A stretch of DNA of 45,252 bases from an uncultured Alistipes sp. GTDB taxonomy: Bacteria > Bacteroidota > Bacteroidia > Bacteroidales > Rikenellaceae. Positions 6,703-17,200 of this stretch are shown one piece after another; the stretch's first letter is position 1, and every line of letters starts with the position of its first letter. Location: NCBI GenBank assembly GCA_949286165.1, contig CASDZK010000056.1:1-45252 (forward strand), given 5' to 3'. The notes beneath the pieces were generated by a model. That model was not told where the DNA came from and did no database searches. It was given only the letters and a program-made list of their open reading frames with translations. Position numbers and translations under genes: made by a program.

Positions 6703-9306
6703 CTACTTCAAGATAATTTCCATGATACGGATCGGTACCTCCGAAACCCCCTCCAATTCCAGAAATTCGACCGGATCGGCAAGGGAAGGCAAAGGAAGCA
6801 CGGAATACGCATCCCGCAAAATTCCCAATGCATACCGTTTCCCTTTCGCATCGACACCGTACGCCCGAACATCGGTCCATGTCGTCGGCGCACCGGCCGC
6901 ATAATTTTCCCGGACCGGACAAGCCAGCACCACGACGGAACCGGTATCGGACGACAGTCTGCCGACCGGGAAACGCTGCCGGCCGGTCAAAATATATCCG
7001 GTATGCGGATCGGCGTCGAGCGCCAAACTCCAGTTTCCCCGCTCGTCGGACAATTCGGAAGAGGTCACGGCCAATCTTTGGAGCCGAATTTCCCGCACGG
7101 ATGAACCGGAATTACGAACCCGCAAAGCGGCAACCGCTTTGCCTTCTAAAGACACGGTAAACCGGGTTTTGTTCGCTTTTGCCGGACAAGCGGTCCACGT
7201 CTCCCCGTCTTCGGAAAACTCCACCGTTCCCCAAACGGGAAAATCGGGATCGGAAACATCGATAACGGCCTCTCCGCTACGAACGGGAACCGGGAACCGC
7301 AGCCCCACATAGCTTCCGGGCGAAACGGAAACGACCTCCAATACCGGCGCTACGGACACGGTACTTTTCTCCGACTGCACCGGCTGGGTACGGAAACGGG
7401 AAATATCGGTACAAACCGACGGTTGTCCGATTCCGCCGGAAAGCGTATCGCCCGCCTTACCGCTCAAGGCGGCGTAATAACGGGTTCCTATCTCCCGGAA
7501 CAACCGTTCGGCCAACGGCTGCATGACCGAACCGCCGGATTCCGGTTTCGCATAACCGGGATTCGGATTCTCTTTTTCGCTGAAAAAAGCCTGTTCGTCA
7601 AAAATATTCAACACCTCGACCTGACGAGCCCACTGTTCCGCCGGAGCTCCCGGATTTTTCAGCAAATCGAATATGCGGACGCCCGCTTCTCCCAGATACC
7701 CGAACCGGTCGATCCAAGGCGACAGTTCCCGAATCAACGCCGGATTTTCGCTACTGTTCCGGAGTTCCTCCGCAGCCCGGCGAATCCGGTCGTATTCATG
7801 GCGCAACATCCGGTAATCGGCCTCTCCGCCCTTTTCCAGAAACCGTTCCGCTACCGGTTTCATCCGTTCCGACTCCACCCGGCGGAAACGGTGCCCGTTC
7901 GGACCGGGATCGGAATTGTGTTCCGCAAAAGTACGCAAAGCGGCAGCATGCGACGGCAACAAAGCCCGAATGCCGTTCTCCCACTCGCGTTCGGCATCGT
8001 AAGCCGCCGCATTCCAACCGTAATTGGCAATGCTGTAAATCGCTATTTTGGAGGCTTCCGCCTTATCCATGGGATTGGAAACGAAACCGGACATCATGCC
8101 CGCCGTCCCTCCGTCCAACCCGTAAGCGCTGCCAAGCAACAGGCGGTTCCGGACATAATCGCTGACAGGGAAATTCCACCAGATATAAGCCGGCCGTTTC
8201 AAACGGGCATTGATATATTCGAGTCCTTCTACCGTAATATCGGACATGACAAAATCGCCTGTCCACATGATTTGTATTTCCGGGTACAGTTTATCGCCCA
8301 AAATATCCAGATAAGTGCCCGGATTCGGATTGGCCCAGCTTTTATTGTATTCCGTCGGACAAATAATTAGGCGTCCGGCATCGGGCTTTGCCGCCATGAA
8401 ACGGTCGTACAGGAAATTGAGCAGTTCGGCCTGACGCTCCGGATCGGTTCCCTCTCCTGAAATATCGTCGAAAAATACGGCGAAAGACCGCACGCCGAGT
8501 TCATACATCATTTCGAATTTTTTCAACAACCGTTCCCGGTCTTCATCGTTCCACCGAATATCCTGCCCCGGATGAACGGCCCAAACGAAATCGACCCGGT
8601 TAGCCTCGGCCGCCTGGACCAATTCGCCGATTTGCCGAGCTTCGGCTTCCGGATAAGGTTTCCGCCAGTTCGGGCAGCTATGGTACGGATCGTCCTTCGG
8701 CCCGTAGATGTATGTGTTCAATTTATATTTTCCGAAGAAATCGAGCAGGCTGAGCCGGTCGGCATGGCTCCACGGTCGGCCGTAAAAACCTTCGACCACG
8801 CCTCGATAAGCCGCATCCGGATAATCGGCAATCTCGACATGCGGCAAACGGTCTTCCCGCAACAACTGCTGCAACGTGTTCAACCCGTACCATGTCCCGC
8901 GGTCGTCGTTTCCTGCAATAACGACGCATTCATCGGATACGGAAAGGTAATAGCCGTCGGCCTTGCCGGGAATATGCCGTTCGTATTTCCGAACCGCGCG
9001 GTCCCCCCGGACTCCGACATATACCGGCAACCCTTTTTTGCCTTCTGCAAAAGGCAACCGATCCCGAACAGCCGCCACCCATACGCTGTCGGAACCTACG
9101 ATACGGACGGAAGAAGGACGACAAAAGCCTTTCTGCAGGGTTTGACGTTGGGGAACGGGATAAACGGACGATATTTCGGCCGCTGCAACCCCGCCGCAAC
9201 ACAACATGAATGCAAAAAACAACCAACCGTGCTTTCTAACGATACTCTGCCGGCCGAACGCTTTGACAAAGGAACGGACTGGCCCTGCCAACAATTTCAT
9301 TTTCAT
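6703..9306 (-). CDS. GH84 β-N-acetylglucosaminidase (hyaluronidase/O-GlcNAcase family)
   Basis: An 867-residue exported glycosidase. A hydrophobic signal segment lies at about 27-42 (WLFFAFMLCCGGVAAA) after an unusually long charged N-region. An N-terminal GH84/GH20b-like domain (about 50-160) follows. The catalytic barrel (about 165-470) opens with YRGVVEGFYGRPWSH, the family signature, and carries the paired catalytic aspartates Asp280-Asp281 in FAVFFDDISGEGT. Known chemistry: retaining substrate-assisted hydrolysis through the N-acetyl group. A helical region comes next, then about 250 residues of β-sandwich (discoidin-like, e.g. VEFSEDGETWTACPA), which makes the protein longer than the roughly 700-residue Bacteroides enzyme. 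Likely location is periplasm or outer surface. It would remove GlcNAc from host-type glycans. The start at 9306 leaves a short leader; Met3 at 9300 is an alternative. Confidence 0.92.
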   Translation of the reverse strand: MKMKLLAGPVRSFVKAFGRQSIVRKHGWLFFAFMLCCGGVAAAEISSVYPVPQRQTLQKGFCRPSSVRIVGSDSVWVAAVRDRLPFAEGKKGLPVYVGVRGDRAVRKYERHIPGKADGYYLSVSDECVVIAGNDDRGTWYGLNTLQQLLREDRLPHVEIADYPDAAYRGVVEGFYGRPWSHADRLSLLDFFGKYKLNTYIYGPKDDPYHSCPNWRKPYPEAEARQIGELVQAAEANRVDFVWAVHPGQDIRWNDEDRERLLKKFEMMYELGVRSFAVFFDDISGEGTDPERQAELLNFLYDRFMAAKPDAGRLIICPTEYNKSWANPNPGTYLDILGDKLYPEIQIMWTGDFVMSDITVEGLEYINARLKRPAYIWWNFPVSDYVRNRLLLGSAYGLDGGTAGMMSGFVSNPMDKAEASKIAIYSIANYGWNAAAYDAEREWENGIRALLPSHAAALRTFAEHNSDPGPNGHRFRRVESERMKPVAERFLEKGGEADYRMLRHEYDRIRRAAEELRNSSENPALIRELSPWIDRFGYLGEAGVRIFDLLKNPGAPAEQWARQVEVLNIFDEQAFFSEKENPNPGYAKPESGGSVMQPLAERLFREIGTRYYAALSGKAGDTLSGGIGQPSVCTDISRFRTQPVQSEKSTVSVAPVLEVVSVSPGSYVGLRFPVPVRSGEAVIDVSDPDFPVWGTVEFSEDGETWTACPAKANKTRFTVSLEGKAVAALRVRNSGSSVREIRLQRLAVTSSELSDERGNWSLALDADPHTGYILTGRQRFPVGRLSSDTGSVVVLACPVRENYAAGAPTTWTDVRAYGVDAKGKRYALGILRDAYSVLPLPSLADPVEFLELEGVSEVPIRIMEIILK

Positions 9307-9320
9307 CGATTGAATTTATG

Positions 9321-9328
9321 CAAAAATA
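9321..9328 (-). promoter_or_regulatory. -7 element for GH84
   Basis: Minus-strand TATTTTTG fits TAnnTTTG. It ends 15 bases before the GH84 ATG, so the leader would be very short. No good -33 is seen at the right distance, so this is a weak call. Confidence 0.3.
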
Positions 9329-9361
9329 ATTCTCTTTTCCCGATTTTTATCCGTCGAACCG

Positions 9362-9428
9362 TTGAATTTCTTCCGACCGTTTCTCGCCTCAGCCATCGAA
9401 ACGAGTTTCATTGCGTTCGGCTTATCGA
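9362..9428 (-). repeat. Dispersed repeat, copy A (3' end of GH95)
   Basis: A 67-base sequence that matches 12768-12831 in the same orientation at about 54 of 63 aligned positions, with one 4-base and one 1-base indel. It overlaps the stop codon of the GH95 gene (TAA at 9422-9424) and runs into its 3' flank. The 4-base indel shifts any reading frame while similarity continues on both sides, so the conserved element is not a protein. Function unknown. Confidence 0.7.
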
Positions 9429-11980
9429 GATGTTTCGGGACACAAACGGTAGGTATTTCCCTTTTTCGTAGCGAAAACGGCTTCATGATACTCCCTGCCG
9501 TTCGACCGTACCGGTTCGGAAACCGCCGTTTTTTTTCCTCCCTGTACAATCGTAAAAGGCAAAGCGGCCCTTACCCGGCACTCGTTCCCGGAACATGAAA
9601 CGATTTCCGCACGGCTCAAAGTTCCGTCCGCCCACTCCATCGACACTTCGAAGTTTCCCCGCGCTTTCAACCCCAATATCCTTCCCTGTCTCCAAACGTC
9701 GGGCAATGCCGGCAGCAACTGGACATAACCGGCATGGCTCTGCAACAGCATTTCGGCCACTCCCGCCGCATACCCGAAATTTCCGTCGATCTGAAAGGGC
9801 GGGCAGGCATCCAGCAAATTCCGGTACAATCCCCCGTCGTTTCTTCCCGTCTCGCCGAACCCTACCGGATTGAACAGGTTTTCGATGATCGCATACGCAT
9901 GATTCCCGTCCAACAAACGAGCCCAGCAATTGATTTTCCACCCCATCGACCAACCGGTCGCCGCATCGCCGCGCAATTCCAACGTCCGTTTCACGGCCGC
10001 GAACAATTCGGGTGCAACGTCAGGTGTAATCTGATTACCCGGATAAAATCCGTACAAATGCGACAGATGCCGGTGTTCAGGCTCCTTCTCCGTAAAATCG
10101 TGCATCCATTCCTGCAACTGGCCGCGCCGACCGATCCGGTACGGCAACAACTTCGGCAATTTTTCCCCGATCTCCCGCCGAAACTCCGGATCCAGATCGA
10201 ACATTTCGGCCGTGCGGATTGTTCGCTCGAACACTTCGCGAATGATCGCCATATCCATCGTAGGTCCCATGCTCAAGGCGGCAGGTTCGCCCGTCGCCGT
10301 CAGGAACCAGTTTTCAGGAGAGACACCGGCAGGCGTGACCCAATGTCCGTTACCGTCGTCAACAAGCCAGTCCGCATAAAATTCGGCCGCCCCTTTCATT
10401 AACGGATAAGCTTCGTTTTTCAAAAATTCCCGGTCGCCCGAATAAAGATAATGCTCCCACAAATGGCTGCACAGCCATCCCGACGCCATCGGCCACAAAG
10501 AGGCGGGCGGAACGTTGTCGTTCGGATAAGTTTCCCGCCAGATCGACGTGTTATGATGCGCCACCCAACCGCGGCGACCATACATGTTACGGGCCGTTTC
10601 ACGGCCGCTTTCGGCCAACTCTCCGATCATCGCGAACAACGGTTCCTGACATTCCGGAAGATTGGCCGTCTCCGCCATCCAATAATTCATCTCCAGATTG
10701 ATATTCATCGTGTACCCGCAATTCCAGGGCGGAACGATGTCTTTGTTCCAAATGCCCTGCAAATTCATCGGCTGCCCGCCGGGACGCGACCCGCTAATCA
10801 TCAAATAACGGCCGTATTGAAACAACAGCGCGGCCAAGGCAGGATCGGCCTGTTTCGAAAAACGGGCGACCCGTTCGTCCGTAGGCAACGCCTGCTGAAA
10901 CTCCGAAGAAGGCAATTCGAATTTTACCCGGTCGAAAAGTTTCCGATAATCCTCCGTATGTCTGGCTTTCAGGGTTTCATAATCGAATCCGGACGCACGA
11001 TCCAACAACTCCGCCGCCTTTTTCGAAGGGTCGATCCCCTCCCGACTCGGACTTTTGTCATAGCCGTTGTAACTGGTAGCCAGACTCAACAGCAGATACA
11101 CTTCGTCCGTACGGCTGATGCGCAATCCCGTATCCGAGATTTCACACGTTCCGCCTCGCGGCAAAACCGGTTTCAGCTGCGCTTCAAACAACATGCCTTT
11201 ACCGTCGATCTCATCCCCGTACAATACCCGTTTGTCAAATTTTCGGTTTCCCTCTTCGTCGTACAATTCGGGATGCTTGTATTGGTCGCCCCAACTTTCG
11301 ATCTGCTCGAAAGTACGGCGTTCGACATATCCGGGGGCTTTCCCCTTCAAAACCAACCGGTCGCCGCCGCTTTGCTGGACGGCCGTCGGATGGGGCGAAG
11401 CGAAATCCAATGCAATATCGATTCCTTCCGGCCGATCGCTTTTTATCCGGATCACGATAACGCGGTCCGGGTAAGAGGCGAAAATTTCCCGGTCGTACCG
11501 TATGCCATTCTGTCGGAAGGAAGTGCGGGCGACCGCTTCCGAAATATTCAGTTCCCGGTTATATTCCGCCGTATCTCCTCCCCGGTTATTGCGAATATGC
11601 AGATCGGCAAACGGCTGATAATATTGGTGCAACCGTCCCAACCAATGTTTACAGATCAGATCGGATGCCGCCCCGTATTGCTCCTCTCGCATCAAACCGA
11701 CCACCCTGTCGAACATCTCGGGCGTAATCCGCACGTTCTTGAAAACGACGGAAGGTTCTCCGCTGTACAGCGTGTTTTCATTCAACTGCAACCGTTCCGA
11801 ATCGACTCCGCCGAACACCATCGCTCCGGCATGGCCGTTCCCTATCGGCAACGCCTCGTTCCACCCGTTCGCCGGACAGTCGTACCACAGTGTCAACGGC
11901 TTTTCCTCAACCGTTTTCCGACATGCAACCGACAAAACCAACCCTAAAAAAAAGAATAATACCCTTATCATCTTCATCAT
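9422..11980 (-). CDS. GH95 α-L-fucosidase, lipoprotein
   Basis: An 852-residue enzyme from the ATG at 11980. That start gives a proper lipoprotein signal ([20 protein letters not shown], lipid-modified Cys near residue 20); a further upstream in-frame ATG at 12043 adds no signal-like sequence. An N-terminal β-sandwich begins [21 protein letters not shown], a family hallmark ([11 protein letters not shown]). The (α/α)6 barrel contains [13 protein letters not shown] (about 425), Glu556 in SPENWF as the likely general acid, [13 protein letters not shown], and Asp732 in DGNFGYAAG. By analogy with the Bifidobacterium AfcA enzyme these give inverting hydrolysis of α-1,2-linked fucose; some relatives take α-L-galactose. 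It would act at the outer surface or periplasm. The gene lies upstream of GH84 on the same strand, with a 115-base gap containing repeat copy A. Confidence 0.92.
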   Translation of the reverse strand: MMKMIRVLFFFLGLVLSVACRKTVEEKPLTLWYDCPANGWNEALPIGNGHAGAMVFGGVDSERLQLNENTLYSGEPSVVFKNVRITPEMFDRVVGLMREEQYGAASDLICKHWLGRLHQYYQPFADLHIRNNRGGDTAEYNRELNISEAVARTSFRQNGIRYDREIFASYPDRVIVIRIKSDRPEGIDIALDFASPHPTAVQQSGGDRLVLKGKAPGYVERRTFEQIESWGDQYKHPELYDEEGNRKFDKRVLYGDEIDGKGMLFEAQLKPVLPRGGTCEISDTGLRISRTDEVYLLLSLATSYNGYDKSPSREGIDPSKKAAELLDRASGFDYETLKARHTEDYRKLFDRVKFELPSSEFQQALPTDERVARFSKQADPALAALLFQYGRYLMISGSRPGGQPMNLQGIWNKDIVPPWNCGYTMNINLEMNYWMAETANLPECQEPLFAMIGELAESGRETARNMYGRRGWVAHHNTSIWRETYPNDNVPPASLWPMASGWLCSHLWEHYLYSGDREFLKNEAYPLMKGAAEFYADWLVDDGNGHWVTPAGVSPENWFLTATGEPAALSMGPTMDMAIIREVFERTIRTAEMFDLDPEFRREIGEKLPKLLPYRIGRRGQLQEWMHDFTEKEPEHRHLSHLYGFYPGNQITPDVAPELFAAVKRTLELRGDAATGWSMGWKINCWARLLDGNHAYAIIENLFNPVGFGETGRNDGGLYRNLLDACPPFQIDGNFGYAAGVAEMLLQSHAGYVQLLPALPDVWRQGRILGLKARGNFEVSMEWADGTLSRAEIVSCSGNECRVRAALPFTIVQGGKKTAVSEPVRSNGREYHEAVFATKKGNTYRLCPETSR

Positions 11981-12767
11981 CGTATCGATCCGCTCTTCGG
12001 AAAAAACACAAATTCCGGCAAACCCGATTTTCCGGTATGACAAATGTCATCGGGAAAATACCTTACCGGCAAACAATGCCCCAATTTACGAAATTATTTC
12101 AGATTTCCGCCGGTCGCTTCGAACCGATGCTAAATTTCGGTTATCTTTACCCTCGAATATTTTACACCAATACGCAATGGAAATTCCTGTATAACACACG
12201 GAAATAAGAAATATGCTGACAACGAAATCGAGAACCGGGTTACGAGAGTGACTGTCGCAAACCCATAAAACAGAGAAAGAGTGTTGGACTGTTGTCAGGC
12301 GAAAAAAACCGAAAGGCTGGAGACTTTTCGGGAGGTGGATACCGTGAAAAAAATCTTGTGTCTCGGATAGATAGACAGTACGACAAAAAATATCCGAAAA
12401 TACGACCGTACAAAAACTATGTCCCCGAAAAGCGAAAAGCAACCGGAAAGCACTGAACAAAAAGAGGCAGGCGGATGCAGCTCGGATTGATGACGGACGC
12501 AGGAAGAGCGGTATTTCCGGATATGACGGAAAACGGATCCGTCATCGACCGACACAACCCGACCCCGTGAAACAGGACAATTTCTGCCGGTTCCCCAAGC
12601 ACAAGCAGGGGAAGATATAGACCCAATATCTGAAAGGATGCCGCTCTCGCGCCGTATTTCTTTTCCCAGCCCGCTCCTACATAAAAGCACGTCGCCTTTT
12701 TACAACCCGTTACCGACCTGTTTCTGCTTTCCGTGCTTCCTCGAGATAGAGAATCTGTACCCGAGCC
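11981..12767. other. Non-coding stretch between GH95 and the RND operon
   Basis: No convincing gene is found in these 787 bases. Open frames on both strands (for example 12417-12806 minus) lack any recognisable domain and are Ser/Arg/Cys-rich. Near GH95 there is a small hairpin (ATGAC at 12037-12041 with GTCAT at 12046-12050) and a plus-strand -7-like TATCTTTA at 12142-12149. The latter is followed by an ATG at 12178 whose frame closes after five codons, as if the start of a lost gene remained. The rest may be decayed coding DNA or repeat sequence. Confidence 0.5.
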
Positions 12768-12831
12768 TTGAATTTTTTTCGACCGTTTCCTCATCCATCG
12801 AAACAAATTTCATGGCGCCCCGACTTATCGA
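12768..12831 (-). repeat. Dispersed repeat, copy B (3' flank of tolC-like gene)
   Basis: The second copy of the repeat at 9362-9428, same orientation. It begins 11 bases after the stop codon of the TolC-like gene. Like copy A it lies at the 3' end of a minus-strand gene. An internal motif (ATCGAAAC followed by a T-rich triplet) occurs twice in this copy, at about 12796 and 12828. Confidence 0.7.
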
Positions 12832-12842
12832 AACGGGTTTCT

Positions 12843-14264
12843 CTATAATTTTCCCACCGCTTTCAAATAACGGGTCTTGCTGAGACTCAATTCCGCCCGG
12901 GCATCGATCAAATCGGTAACCGCTTTCTGCCACTGCGTTTGGGCCTCCAGATAATTGACGAGCGTTTCCATGCCCAATTCATACTGGTCGCCGCTCACTT
13001 TCAAATTTTCCGCCGCCTGTTCCAACGATTTCCGGGTCAGCTCCACCTGACGGACCGCATCATTGACGGAAAAGCGGTATTTTGCCTCTTCCAACTGCAT
13101 CAATTCTTCCATCTCCTCCTGTTTCGTCCGGCTGAGTTCGGTATCCGCCCGGGCGGAACGAACCTTATTGCGTCCCTCGCCCCAATGGAAAATAGGAACG
13201 CTGAGCGAAGCCACCCCCGATACTCCGGCCGAAGCCAGCAACGGATCGCCGCCCAAATTCAACCCGTGCGAATAACCGTAGGTAACGGCTACTCCGAGTT
13301 GCGGCAAAAATTCGGACCGGACGAAACGTTCCCGCTGTTCCTTCAACGCCACGTCCCGATCCAGCAATTTATATTCGGGGCGGTCAGAAATATCCCCCGC
13401 TATCTCCGCGAAAGAAAATTCCCGGTCGTCGGAAAACGTATCGGACGCCTCCACTTTCGTAACCAACGGAAGACCGATGACGTGGCACAGATTCATCCGG
13501 GCCAGCGTACAACCGTTTTCCGCTTTGGAAACCAGCAAACGTGCCTCGTTCAAACGCACCTCCACTTTCAGCAGGTCGTTTCGGGAAGCCATTCCCGTCT
13601 CCACCGCGTCTTTCACTTTCTTTTCCAACGCTTCGACGAGCGTCCGGTAACTTTCCGCCGATTTCAACTGTTCGCAAACCTTCACGTATTGCCAGTAGGC
13701 TTCATCGGATTTCAACACGACTTCCGCCCGGGTCTGCTGTACGTTCAAATCCGCCAGTTCGACCCCCAACCGGGCCATTTTATACGAAGAACGAACCTTT
13801 CCCCCCATATAAACCGGTTGTTCCAACCGCACTCCTACCGTGTAAAGACCGTTGATCTTCATCTCCAAAGACATCGGAGGAATAGCGGCATACTGACTGA
13901 ATATCGGCCTGCCGTCCGCTCCGATAACCGGCTGTCCGAACTGATCGGTCAGGATATTGGGGACCAAAGAACCGTCGGTTCCCGGCGTATAAGTAGGCAG
14001 ATAAGCCCCTTTGAAATCGTATCCCAAATTATTGCTGGAATAAAGATAATACCCGTAACCCGATATTTTAGGCAGAAAATTCGCCCGAACGGATCGCAGG
14101 TCGAAAGCCGTTTTTTGCTGCTGGAGACGGGCGGCCGCCGCCTGTTTGTTGTTCTCTACGGCCATTTCCCGGCATTTCTCCAAAGTCAGTACGGTCTGAG
14201 CCCGTGCCGTCGCAACGGCCCCTACCCAAACCGACAACACTGCCGCCGCCATCTTATATTTCAT
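12843..14264 (-). CDS. TolC-family outer-membrane efflux protein
   Basis: A 473-residue outer-membrane factor. The signal peptide is MKYKMAAAVLSVWVGAVATARA, cleaved before QTVLTLEKCREMA, the usual TolC opening. Two long heptad-like helical hairpins follow, with family features such as RSVRANFLPKISGYGYY and ENLKVSGDQYELGMETLVNYLEAQTQW. The second of these is the typical repeat end (Y-x-x-G-…-L-x-A-Q). It forms the outer duct of a tripartite pump with the RND protein and adaptor encoded just upstream. The ATG at 14264 is chosen: it overlaps the RND stop by 11 bases and has AGGAG a few bases upstream. An ATG at 14282 is possible. Repeat copy B begins just after its stop codon. Confidence 0.93.
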   Translation of the reverse strand: MKYKMAAAVLSVWVGAVATARAQTVLTLEKCREMAVENNKQAAAARLQQQKTAFDLRSVRANFLPKISGYGYYLYSSNNLGYDFKGAYLPTYTPGTDGSLVPNILTDQFGQPVIGADGRPIFSQYAAIPPMSLEMKINGLYTVGVRLEQPVYMGGKVRSSYKMARLGVELADLNVQQTRAEVVLKSDEAYWQYVKVCEQLKSAESYRTLVEALEKKVKDAVETGMASRNDLLKVEVRLNEARLLVSKAENGCTLARMNLCHVIGLPLVTKVEASDTFSDDREFSFAEIAGDISDRPEYKLLDRDVALKEQRERFVRSEFLPQLGVAVTYGYSHGLNLGGDPLLASAGVSGVASLSVPIFHWGEGRNKVRSARADTELSRTKQEEMEELMQLEEAKYRFSVNDAVRQVELTRKSLEQAAENLKVSGDQYELGMETLVNYLEAQTQWQKAVTDLIDARAELSLSKTRYLKAVGKL

Positions 14265-17200
14265 GATTCTCCTCTTTTTCATGCGTACATTCGATATGGA
14301 AAAACAATGCGTAAAGCACCGGAATAAAAATCAGGGTAATCAACGTCCCTACCAACAATCCGCCCATAATGGTAACCGCCAACGCTCCGAACATATCGTC
14401 GAACAGCAACGGGACCATTCCCACGATCGTCGTGACGGAAGCCATCATGACGGGTCGGAAACGGGAAGACGAGGAATCGAGCAACGCCTTCATCGGTTCT
14501 ATCCCCGAACGGATTTGCAAATTGATTTCGTCGATCAGCACGATCCCGTTCTTAATCATCATCCCGATCAATCCCAAAGCACCTACGATAGCCACGAATC
14601 CGAAACTCTTTCCCGACACGAGCATACCGAAGACCACTCCCACGATAATCAGCGGCTGGCACAGCAAGATAATCAACGGTTTCTTGAAATCCCGGAACAG
14701 AGCGATCAGAATCAAAATCATTAGCACGATCGCCAACGGCAAATTTTTGAACAGATAGGTCATGGCCTCGCTGCTGGCCTGATGTTCGCCCATCCACGCC
14801 ATGGAATATCCCGGAGGCAACGGTATGGCCTCGATTTGGGGAGCGATGATTTTACGGGCCTGTTCCGTCATATACCCCTCCGCATTGTTGCATTGGGCCT
14901 TGATTGCCCGTTGGCCGTTGTAACGTCCGACCATCGGGGGTTCCCATTTTACGGAAATGCCGTTGGAAGCCTGGTTCAACGGAACGGAAGAAATGACGGA
15001 AGCCAGCAAGTCCTCCTGCGACATGCTTCCGGAGATCAGCCCCATCAACGTTTCCCGGCTAAGCGCCGCCGTCGAAGGAAGCATGCTCCAAACCGGGGCA
15101 TTTTCCAACGATTCGATAGGATTCCCTTCAGCATCCACGCTCTTCAAATAGATATTCTTCTTATATACCCCGTCGGAATAGATACCTACCGGCAAGCCTC
15201 CGGCAGCCGAAAGAAGCGACAAAGCCACATCGGAACGACTCATTCCCAGCGTACGCGCCATCGCCTGGTTGTAATTGACCATCAGCGTAGGCGTCATGGG
15301 TTCCCAGTTGTCGGTTACCAGCGTAGTAGCGGGACTTTCCCGCATGATCTGTTCCGCCTGCGCCGACAATTCTTTCAGCACGGCGGGATCGGGACCGCTG
15401 AACATGACCTCGATGGGGTATTTTTTATACATCAGGTTATACCGCTTGACCCGTACATACGCTTCCGGATGGGACAGGGTCAGTTCCTTCTGCAATTCGG
15501 GAATCGCTTTTTCCATCTGCCGCGCATCCCGAAAATCGACGATCAGCTCGCCGTAACTGGTTGTCGGATCGGCAATGGAACGGACCAGATTATAACGCGA
15601 AGGAGTTCCTCCGAAACTGGCCGTCACATGCAGCACGTCGTCCCGGTCAAGCAAATACCGGCCGATATCGGCCAAATTTTTCTGCACGCAATCGCTGGCT
15701 GTTCCTTCCGGCATTTTATATTCGATATACAACTGGTCGTACGTCATGTCTGGGAAAAAGACCTGCGGGATGTAACGGTAACACCACGCACTCAGCGCCA
15801 ACAGGATAACGGCCAGACAGACCGTCGCCGTCTTATGGCACAATACATACGATAAGAACCGGCGCAGCAACCGGTAAGCCTTGCTGTCGAACGGATCCCC
15901 CCCCGTCATTTTGGAAGCCCTGATCTTCAAAGAATAATCGGCCTGAATCGGAATATACATCAAAGCCAGCACCCAACTGAGCAACAATGACACGGCCAGC
16001 ACGATAAACAGGTCGCGCACGTAAAGTCCCGCCGTATCGGGCGAAAGGAATATGGGGAAAAAGGCCAGAATCGCAATCAGCGTAGCCCCCAGTAACGGCA
16101 TGGCGGTCTTTCCTCCTATACGGGTCAGACATTCCGGCTTGGGAACCCCCCGTTTCATATCGACCAGAATTCCGTCGATAATGACAATGGCATTATCCAC
16201 CAACATGCCCATCGCCACGATCAAAGCCGCCAGCGATACCCGCTGAAGCGTTCCGTCGAGCATATACAGGAAGGGGAAAGAACCCAATACAATGATGATC
16301 AGACAAAAACCCAAAATCAGACCGCTCCGCAATCCCATGGACAACATCAGCACCAACACGACAATAACTACGGATTCAATCAGATTGATCAGGAACGTTC
16401 CCAATGCGTCGTTAACCCGTTCGGGTTGAAAAAATACCTTGTGAAAATCGATTCCCGCCGGAATCCGAGTGGCTTTCAACTCTTCCAGTTTCCGTTCCAC
16501 CTGCTTCCCCAATTTGGTAATGTCGGCACCCGACTGCATGGCGACGGAAATACCGATAGCCGGTACTCCGTCGTAAGTAAGGGCGTTGCGCACCGGCTCT
16601 TCATACCCCTTCACGACACGGGCGACATTGGACAATCGCAATTGGTCATCCTCATGCCCCTGCAAGATAAGGTTTTCGATATCTTCCACGCTGTCGTAAC
16701 TGTCATCGACAGCTACGCGCAAGCGGTTGTTACCGCTTTCGAAATAACCGGAATAAACAGTCTCGTTCTGCCCTTTCAACGTAGCCAACACTTCAGCCGG
16801 ATGCACACCCAGATTCGCCATCTTCTCCTGTATGATCTCGATATTGATGCACTCCGCCCGGTCGCCGTAAAGCGACACTTTTCCCACGTCCGGCAAGGCT
16901 TGCAACTCCCGTTTGACCAACTGAGCGTAATCCATCAGTTCTTCGCTGCCGATACCGTCGCCGGTAATGGCGTAAAACATTCCGAACACATCCCCGAAAT
17001 CATCCACGACGACGGAAGGGCGCGCACCTTCGGGCATCTGGGATTGCGCATCGGCCACTTTGCGCCGCAACATGTCCCACATCTGCTGCAACTGATCGGG
17101 CGGAACCGTGCTTTTCAATTCCACGGTTATTTGCGACACGTCGTTCAACGAACGGGATTCGACGCTCTTTACGTTATTCATGGAACGCACGGCCTTCTCC

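Noticed and set aside
10451..11947. 498-codon open frame on the plus strand
   Set aside because: Antisense to GH95, Arg/Pro/Gln-rich and without any recognisable motif.
12417..12806. 129-codon minus-strand open frame
   Set aside because: No family motif; its beginning overlaps the dispersed repeat, and other frames overlap it on both strands.
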